Part shown: in pieces, positions 6,111 through 10,051 of the stretch
Numbering within the stretch: position 1 is the first letter of the stretch
How the letters are laid out: the number at the start of each line of letters is the position of its first letter
DNA from: Hungatella sp. UBA3048
GTDB taxonomy: Bacteria > Bacillota > Clostridia > Lachnospirales > Lachnospiraceae
Direction of reading: 5' to 3'
DNA: 10,051 nt
Assembly (NCBI GenBank): GCA_002367105.1
Contig: DFCS01000021.1
Span: forward strand, 1-10,051
Notes under the pieces: model-generated
What the model saw: only the letters and a program-made list of their open reading frames with translations
Database searches by the model: none
Told to the model about the DNA's origin: nothing
Translations under genes and position numbers: made by a program

Positions 6111-6139
6111 TTGTTCGCATTACGCTGAAATGGTATAAT
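6111..6139 (+). promoter_or_regulatory. Promoter of the large serine recombinase gene
   Basis: TGG precedes a perfect TATAAT (6134-6139), giving an extended -10 box. The weak -35 candidate TTGTTC (6111-6116) lies 17 bases upstream. The recombinase start is 30 bases downstream, so the gene can be expressed apart from the sigma-like and DUF6870-like genes. Confidence 0.65.
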
Positions 6140-6169
6140 ATAAGTGTAATGTGATAGAAAGGAGGGCAT

Positions 6170-7846
6170 ATGGCACGCACAAAAAACAGAGGGATTGAGG
6201 AGAAACCAGCCACTCCCCAAATTACCCGATGGAAACCCGGTAAATATATTCGCTTATCAAAAGAGGATATGAACAAAGGTAAGGAAAATGACAGCAACAG
6301 TGTTATCAATCAAAATGCCTTGCTTGACGATTTTTGCAATCAACATATAGACGAGTTTGAATCTGCTCCACAATCGTATGTAGATGATGGCTTCACTGGC
6401 ACAGATACAAACCGAGAGGACTTCCAACGGCTGTTGTCTGACATATACGCAAAAAAGATAAATTGCGTTATTGTCAAAGACCTTTCCCGCCTTTCCCGTA
6501 ACTACACGGACGCAGGAAGTCTGATTGAAAATCTGTTCGTGCAGATGAATGTACGGTTTATCAGCTTGGCAGAGGGTATTGACAGCTATCTAAATCCCGA
6601 TAGCATTTCCAATCTCATTGTTCCGATTACCAATGTTATCAATGACAACTTCTGTTATCAGACTTCAAAAAAAATCCGACAGGTTTTTGATTACAAACGG
6701 CGCAATGGTGAGTTTATCGGCGGCTTTGCAGCGTATGGCTATATGAAAGACCCAAAGGACAAAAACGCCTTAATCATTGACGAGGAAGCCGCCGAAGTTG
6801 TAAAAAATATATACGCATGGTTTTTAGACGGAATGAGCAAAAACGCTCTTGTACACAAATTAAATAGTTATGGCGTGCTGTGTCCGTCTGAATATAAGAG
6901 AAGCAAGGGTCTTAACTATCAAAATCCGAGTAGTTCGGAAAAATCTTTATGGAGCGCAAAGACGGTCAGCGACATTTTGAAAAACCGCCTTTATGTTGGG
7001 GATATGGTACAAGGACGCCAGCGTGTGAAAAGCTACAAGATACATACACAAGAGCAGGTTCCCGAAAATGAATGGTATATCGTGGAGAATACCCATAAGC
7101 CAATCATTGAGCGGACAATTTTTGAAAAGGTGCAGGAACTTCTCAAACGTGACACCCGTACCGCTCCACAGCAAAAGAAACTTTATCTGTTCAGCGGCTT
7201 CCTCCGTTGTGCTGATTGCGGCAAATCTATGAGCCGTAGTCAAGTAAAAGGTACCGTATACTACTTCTGCCGCACCTATAAAGACCAGTCAAAAACCGCC
7301 TGCACGAAACACGCTATGAAACATAACCGATTGGAAGCGGCTGTCCTATATGCCATTCAACAACAGGTATATATTGCGGTACACTATTCCAACACACTGG
7401 AATACATCAACACCGCTCCGCTTCAAAAAAGCCAGTCCATACGGATTGAAGCATTGATTGAAGCAAAAGAAAAGGAACGCACAAAAATTATGCGTTACAA
7501 GCAATCTATCTATCAAGACTGGAAAGACGGAGAAATTACCCACAGCGATTATCGGCACATGAGCGGAGATTATGAGCGGCAAATAGCCGCCTTAGGCGAA
7601 GTTTTGGATAATCTGCACGCAGAACGAACTGAATTGCAAAATAGTATCAATGCTGAAAGCCCCTGCTTGGTACTCTTTAAGAAGTTTGAAAATATCGACA
7701 AACTGACAAGGGAAGTTTTGATTGAACTTGTAGACCATATCAAGGTACATGAGAATGGCAACATTAGTGTAAAGTTTAAGTTTGTCGACCAGCTACGCAG
7801 GATAATGGAATACATTGAAATCAACACCCAATCCGAAGCGGTTTAG
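6170..7846 (+). CDS. large serine recombinase (TnpX-like integrase/excisionase)
   Basis: This 558-aa site-specific recombinase would integrate and excise the element as a circle through a serine-DNA intermediate. The catalytic domain begins at GKYIRLSKED, with S30 as the nucleophile, and includes VDDGFTGTDTNRE and VKDLSRLSRNY (R107, R110). The recombinase domain follows (about residues 170-310). A zinc ribbon has C347, C350, C367 and C378 (LRCADCGKSM). A coiled-coil stretch follows (about 425-490), then a C-terminal DUF4368-like end (DKLTREVLIELVDHIKVH). ATG 6170 has GAAAGGAGGG just upstream. It is shorter than the roughly 700-aa TnpX but all domains are visible. It is the last gene before the right end of the element at about 7893, the usual place for such integrases. 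Confidence 0.93.
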   Translation: MARTKNRGIEEKPATPQITRWKPGKYIRLSKEDMNKGKENDSNSVINQNALLDDFCNQHIDEFESAPQSYVDDGFTGTDTNREDFQRLLSDIYAKKINCVIVKDLSRLSRNYTDAGSLIENLFVQMNVRFISLAEGIDSYLNPDSISNLIVPITNVINDNFCYQTSKKIRQVFDYKRRNGEFIGGFAAYGYMKDPKDKNALIIDEEAAEVVKNIYAWFLDGMSKNALVHKLNSYGVLCPSEYKRSKGLNYQNPSSSEKSLWSAKTVSDILKNRLYVGDMVQGRQRVKSYKIHTQEQVPENEWYIVENTHKPIIERTIFEKVQELLKRDTRTAPQQKKLYLFSGFLRCADCGKSMSRSQVKGTVYYFCRTYKDQSKTACTKHAMKHNRLEAAVLYAIQQQVYIAVHYSNTLEYINTAPLQKSQSIRIEALIEAKEKERTKIMRYKQSIYQDWKDGEITHSDYRHMSGDYERQIAALGEVLDNLHAERTELQNSINAESPCLVLFKKFENIDKLTREVLIELVDHIKVHENGNISVKFKFVDQLRRIMEYIEINTQSEAV

Positions 7847-8290
7847 ATGAACCGCATTTTTACAGGCAGTTTGTTTTCCTAATAAAACCGGGTCAGTAGG
7901 TCCGGTAGGCCCGGTAGCGCCGGTAAGTCCAGTAGGTCCGGTAGGACCAGTTGCACCGGTAAGTCCAATGGGACCAGTAGGTCCGGTAGGCCCGGTAGCG
8001 CCAGTGAGTCCAGTAGGCCCGGTAGGTCCGGTAGGCCCAGTTGCACCGGTAAGTCCAATGGGCCCAGCAGGTCCAGTAGGTCCGGTAGCGCCAGTAAGTC
8101 CAGTAGGCCCGGTAGGCCCAGTAGGCCCGGTAGCACCTCTAGGCCCAGTTGGGCCGGTAGGACCAGTAGCTCCTGGGCATCCTTTGGGCCCTTGACAACC
8201 CCTAGGCCCAGTAGGCCCAGTAGGCCCCGTCAAGATACATCGACGACGACAAGTACATTGATCATCATTAGACTCTATATAGTTATTCAT
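7793..8290 (-). CDS. collagen-like Gly-X-Thr repeat protein, 3' part lost to element insertion
   Basis: ATG 8288-8290 is preceded on the minus strand by GAAGGGA. The protein opens with a cysteine- and arginine-rich head (MNNYIESNDDQCTCRRRC), then about 110 residues of GPTGPTG-type triplets up to residue 132. Such BclA-like proteins form triple-helical filaments on the outer surface of spores, sometimes carrying a globular C-terminal domain. Here the repeat stops at 7895 and the frame continues through about 33 unrelated residues, antisense to the recombinase, to TAG at 7793. That tail is element DNA, so the present product is a chimera without its natural end. A SigK-like promoter lies upstream. 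The repeat and disruption are seen directly; the spore role is inferred from the family. Confidence 0.8.
   Translation of the reverse strand: MNNYIESNDDQCTCRRRCILTGPTGPTGPRGCQGPKGCPGATGPTGPTGPRGATGPTGPTGPTGLTGATGPTGPAGPIGLTGATGPTGPTGPTGLTGATGPTGPTGPIGLTGATGPTGPTGLTGATGPTGPTDPVLLGKQTACKNAVHLNRFGLGVDFNVFHYPA
7838..7861 (+). terminator. Terminator of the recombinase gene
   Basis: GCGGTT (7838-7843) pairs with AACCGC (7850-7855) around a 6-base loop that contains the stop codon TAG, followed by ATTTTTA. It is short but perfect and well placed. Confidence 0.6.
7885..7905. other. Right junction (attR-like) of the integrative element
   Basis: On the minus strand the Gly-X-Thr repeat coding runs without break to ACT (7895-7897), then changes to GACCCGGTTTTATTA, which has no repeat character. 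The change lies at 7892-7895 and includes a TC/GA dinucleotide at 7893-7894, the core type used by TnpX-like recombinases. The exact crossover cannot be fixed without the empty site or the left end. Confidence 0.6.
7895..8225 (-). repeat. GC-rich collagen-coding minisatellite
   Basis: This is a tandem array of 9-bp Gly-Pro/Leu/Ala-Thr codons organised in larger units. On the minus strand the unit GLTGATGPTGPTGP(T/I), 45 bases, recurs three times, followed by 36-base variants. Only synonymous and Thr/Ile/Ala changes separate the copies, so slippage and length change are likely. It is not a CRISPR array: there are no unique spacers. Confidence 0.8.
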
Positions 8291-8361
8291 ATGGAATTTC
8301 CCTTCTATAATTATTTGCTTATATATGGAAACATTATAAAGAAATTAATTCTTTATACCCA

Positions 8362-8389
8362 TAGAATATGTCTGATTGTACATGTCTGT
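8362..8389 (-). promoter_or_regulatory. Candidate SigK-type promoter of the collagen-like gene
   Basis: On the minus strand CATATTCTA (8362-8370) fits the mother-cell SigK -10 pattern CATANNNTA exactly. An AC (8388-8389) lies 17 bases upstream where the SigK -35 is expected. The start codon is about 70 bases downstream. SigK drives spore coat and surface genes in Bacillota, which fits the product. The -35 element is only two bases, so chance is possible. Confidence 0.4.
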
Positions 8390-8543
8390 TAATTTATACC
8401 GGTTCGTACAATATACGAGATTTTCTAAAAAAGTTGAAGAAGTTCATATTCCAAGTTGTTATTATGGTTGGTACATTTTTAAGTAATTAATTGAGAAAAT
8501 ATATTGATTCTTTTAACCGGACTAACTGTATCAAGGGTGAATT

Positions 8544-8579
8544 GCACTCATAGTCTGAACCGCACTCATAGCCTGAACC
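8544..8579. repeat. Two tandem 18-bp copies
   Basis: GCACTCATAGTCTGAACC is followed directly by the same sequence with one C for T. Only two copies are present. No function is evident. Confidence 0.6.
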
Positions 8580-8797
8580 GGAGGTCTGGTAAAGCAGCTG
8601 GTGGTAGCTTCATGTTGATTGACAGACTATTTTACTATTATTATTATATTGAATGGTAAAAAAAGAATTTACAGAAGAAAGAAACTTTAAGAAGAAAGAA
8701 ACTTAACAATGGTACATGACAAGAAGCTGATTGAAAAGACCAAATGATACTACTGCAAATTCTTCCAGGAATGCATAACAGGTGCTGGAAAGATAAT

Positions 8798-8832
8798 GCA
8801 AAGAATAACAAGGGAGATTTAAACCTCCCTTG
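8798..8832 (-). terminator. Terminator of the 58-aa minus-strand gene
   Basis: CAAGGGAG (8809-8816) pairs perfectly with CTCCCTTG (8825-8832), and the TTTAAA centre can pair further. On the minus strand the stem is followed by TTATTCTTT. It lies 13 bases after the stop codon of the small gene. Confidence 0.7.
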
Positions 8833-8845
8833 CGTCATCGGATGC

Positions 8846-9022
8846 TTAATTGGATGTAATTCTAGGTTTAGGGCCTTCACCCGGAGGAGTATAAAATGGA
8901 TCAATATAATCGCTATTTGATGCGGTTTTCGAACGATGATCTGTATGGGTAACATTTTTATTACTGACATTGTTGTCTGTAGCCCTTCCCTGTTTGTTGG
9001 AAGATATATCTTTGCTATTCAA
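8846..9022 (-). CDS. 58-aa hydrophilic hypothetical protein
   Basis: A short gene in which every expected signal is present. A sigma-A type promoter lies at 9070-9099, AAAGGAG at 9031-9037 sits 8 bases before TTG 9020-9022, an uninterrupted 58-codon frame ends at TAA 8846-8848, and a terminator follows at 8809-8832. The protein begins MNSKDISSNKQGRATDNNVS, is rich in Asn, Ser, Lys and Asp with no membrane segment or cysteine, and ends with a proline-rich tail (IDPFYTPPGEGPKPRITSN). It is probably mostly disordered. I do not recognise the family. It lies upstream of the collagen-like gene on the same strand, so a spore-related role is conceivable but unproven. A longer frame overlapping it on the same strand (8644-8970) has no start signals. 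Confidence 0.65.
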   Translation of the reverse strand: MNSKDISSNKQGRATDNNVSNKNVTHTDHRSKTASNSDYIDPFYTPPGEGPKPRITSN

Positions 9023-9069
9023 GATTGATGCTCCTTTCGCTTTTCAGTAGTGTCTGTAGAACAAAAAAA

Positions 9070-9099
9070 AATATACAAAATGTTTAGGATTTAACTCAA
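9070..9099 (-). promoter_or_regulatory. Promoter of the 58-aa gene
   Basis: On the minus strand TTGAGT (9094-9099) is followed after 18 bases by TATATT (9070-9075), with the gene start about 48 bases downstream. Both boxes are close to consensus. Confidence 0.5.
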
Positions 9100-9164
9100 T
9101 GAAGCATGAAGGAACATATTACGAATTAGTATTTAGCGTATTAATGAACATTGAAAACTTAATA

Positions 9165-9193
9165 TTGATAGTTAGTAGAAATTCCTGTATCCT
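9165..9193 (+). promoter_or_regulatory. Promoter of the 63-aa gene
   Basis: TTGATA (9165-9170), a 17-base spacer and TATCCT (9188-9193). The perfect inverted repeat AATTGG-TTTA-CCAATT at 9209-9224 lies just after the expected start of transcription and could be an operator. Confidence 0.5.
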
Positions 9194-9265
9194 AAATGTA
9201 TAAATCAGAATTGGTTTACCAATTGTAACTGTAGATTATCTATATTTTGGACAGGAGTTGATGAT

Positions 9266-9457
9266 ATGGGAAGCTTATCAAAAGAGGAATTAGAGAAAAT
9301 GATTGAAACAATTAAATCATTTAAAAAAATGATAACAGAAATGGGCTCAAAAGAAGCGGTCGTAAGCCACTTAATAAACGAAACAGGCTTAACGAAGGAG
9401 GAGTGTGAAATTGCATTTGATATTTATAATAATATAAGACTTCCGGACGGAGTATAA
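9266..9457 (+). CDS. 63-aa helical hypothetical protein
   Basis: ATG 9266 follows AGGAG (9253-9257) at 8 bases, and the frame ends at TAA 9455-9457. The protein is charged and almost wholly helix-forming. An N-terminal helix (SKEELEKMIETIKSFKKMI) leads to a compact segment (AVVSHLINETGLTKEECEIAF) that resembles a small UBA-like three-helix fold, by eye only. No family is recognised. It has its own promoter upstream, a palindrome in its leader and a strong terminator downstream, so it is a single-gene unit in the chromosomal flank. Confidence 0.7.
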   Translation: MGSLSKEELEKMIETIKSFKKMITEMGSKEAVVSHLINETGLTKEECEIAFDIYNNIRLPDGV

Positions 9458-9504
9458 GTATTATGTGAAATTGACAAAGTTCAAGTTATTGGAATGATTA
9501 TTAA

Positions 9505-9544
9505 AAAACTACTAACTATTAATATTTAGGTTGGTAGTTTTTTT
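9505..9544 (+). terminator. Strong intrinsic terminator after the 63-aa gene
   Basis: AAAACTACTAAC (9505-9516) pairs with GTTGGTAGTTTT (9530-9541) through 12 pairs including one G-U, and the T-run continues to 9544. An A-run precedes the left arm, so it could also work on the minus strand. Confidence 0.85.
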
Positions 9545-9603
9545 GTGCGGAAAACTGATATTTGATTGAAACACAGATAAAAAGGTGTTACCGCTTTTTA
9601 CGT

Positions 9604-9631
9604 AAAAAGCACTCCAAAAGTTATGGAGTGC
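9604..9631 (-). terminator. Terminator of the 96-aa minus-strand gene
   Basis: On the minus strand GCACTCCA (9624-9631) pairs with TGGAGTGC (9609-9616) around a 7-base loop and is followed by T5 (9604-9608). A second perfect palindrome, GCTTTTTACGTAAAAAGC (9593-9610), shares its edge and offers a competing fold. Confidence 0.75.
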
Positions 9632-9644
9632 AAAATGAGATGAG

Positions 9645-9935
9645 TCAATGTGTTATAAATTGAAGCCTACCAACATTAAAATACCAATTAGGTATAACGT
9701 CTTTTTTAGCAGGAACCGCTTTGTATCCTGCTTTGACCATGGCTTCCATGAAGCATTGTGAAGTAATTTGATGCCCCATATCAGCCCCTATTAAGCGGTT
9801 GAAGCGCGCTTTCAGACCAAAAGCAGTCTGTTGATAGTTAATGCTTGGAATCATCTTATAATTAAAAAAGATGTGATCGATCAGAATATCCTGATCAGGA
9901 AGAGATAAGTCAGAAAAATGATTAGCCTTTTCCAT
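9645..9935 (-). CDS. 96-aa hypothetical protein
   Basis: ATG 9933-9935 has AAAGGAG (9943-9949) 7 bases upstream, a promoter at 9986-10016, and a terminator shortly after the TGA stop at 9645-9647. The protein shows no signal peptide or membrane segment. It has a moderately hydrophobic middle (QQTAFGLKARFNRLIGADMG) followed by a helix with one cysteine (ITSQCFMEAMVKAGYKA) and an aromatic C-terminus (IPNWYFNVGRLQF). I do not recognise the family. The complete set of expression signals argues for a real monocistronic gene of the chromosomal flank. Confidence 0.7.
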   Translation of the reverse strand: MEKANHFSDLSLPDQDILIDHIFFNYKMIPSINYQQTAFGLKARFNRLIGADMGHQITSQCFMEAMVKAGYKAVPAKKDVIPNWYFNVGRLQFITH

Positions 9936-9985
9936 GGAACGTCTCCTTTCGTCTATACTCAGTTCTGGCGTGAGCCTACAAATAA

Positions 9986-10016
9986 ATTATATGAGAAATG
10001 TAAAAAGATATGTCAA
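9986..10016 (-). promoter_or_regulatory. Promoter of the 96-aa gene
   Basis: On the minus strand a perfect TTGACA (10011-10016) is followed by a perfect TATAAT (9986-9991). The spacer is 19 bases, longer than the usual 17, which may weaken the promoter or call for an activator. Confidence 0.6.
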
Positions 10017-10051
10017 AATATTTGAAAAAACGTAAGCGCATAGTATAAGGG

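Larger units (their letters stand above)
1..7893 (+). mobile_element. Right part of an integrative element of the serine-recombinase type
   Basis: The recombination module (sigma-like gene, DUF6870-like gene, large serine recombinase) ends at a junction inside a disrupted chromosomal gene. Everything to its left in this window is best read as element DNA: cargo operon, leader region, IS1182 copy and the partial gene at the edge. No conjugation or replication gene is visible, so it could be conjugative or mobilisable. The left boundary lies outside the window. Confidence 0.65.
8291..8845. other. AT-rich intergenic region between the collagen-like gene and the 58-aa gene
   Basis: No convincing gene is visible in these 555 bases. 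They contain the collagen-gene promoter (8362-8389), an 18-bp tandem repeat with one mismatch (GCACTCATAG(T/C)CTGAACC, 8544-8561 and 8562-8579), a 15-bp direct repeat (AGAAGAAAGAAACTT, 8673-8687 and 8690-8704) and a minus-strand terminator (8798-8832). Open frames here are short and lack ribosome sites. Confidence 0.5.

Noticed and set aside
7895..8225. Possible CRISPR array
   Set aside because: The repeats are codon-based Gly-X-Thr units with no unique spacers and are fully explained by a collagen-like protein.
8500..8656. Roughly 50-codon plus-strand frame through the 18-bp tandem repeat
   Set aside because: It has no ribosome binding site and only a TTG or GTG start. The product is repetitive with a run of Tyr, and there are no other coding signs.
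8644..8970. 108-codon minus-strand frame
   Set aside because: It overlaps the 58-aa gene in another frame, has no ribosome site, and its composition (runs of Phe and Ser) is that of a chance reading of AT-rich DNA. It also crosses the terminator at 8809-8832.

Overview
The window looks like the right-hand part of an integrative mobile element sitting in an AT-rich chromosome of a spore-forming member of the Bacillota, most likely a clostridial relative. Four things suggest this: strong AAGGAGG-type ribosome binding sites, several TTG starts, a TnpX-type large serine recombinase with a DUF6870-like partner and a sigma-like gene typical of clostridial elements, and a collagen-like Gly-X-Thr protein of the type placed on spore surfaces. 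The species cannot be named from the sequence.

Layout. Bases 1-111 hold the last 36 codons of a gene that runs off the left edge, closed by a terminator. Bases 147-1731 are a complete IS1182-family insertion sequence with 33-bp inverted ends and one transposase, whose start region seems to carry a one-base frame break. From 1887 to 4857 there is a compact cargo operon: a TetR-type regulator with its own promoter and palindromic operator, an iron-sulfur protein related to epoxyqueuosine reductase (QueG), and a complete FabF-type beta-ketoacyl-ACP synthase. Bases 4858-5360 form a leader region with a 21-codon peptide, two intrinsic terminators and a hairpin that covers the next ribosome binding site. 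A frameshifted sigma-70-like gene, a DUF6870-like gene and the large serine recombinase (6170-7846) follow.

The element ends at about 7893, inside a minus-strand collagen-like gene. Its 5' part (7895-8290) survives and now reads into element DNA. The other half of that gene is not visible, so the left end of the element lies outside the window. To the right is chromosomal DNA: a 58-codon minus-strand gene with an ideal ribosome binding site (8846-9022), a 63-aa plus-strand protein (9266-9457) and a 96-aa minus-strand protein (9645-9935). The last two are not recognised.

How it fits together: the recombinase, with DUF6870 and sigma-like helpers, is the integration and excision module. The TetR / QueG-like / FabF operon is cargo, probably an inducible change in fatty-acid synthesis or a bypass of an inhibitor. 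The IS1182 copy is a later passenger. Integration split a probable spore-surface gene and put its promoter antisense to the recombinase.
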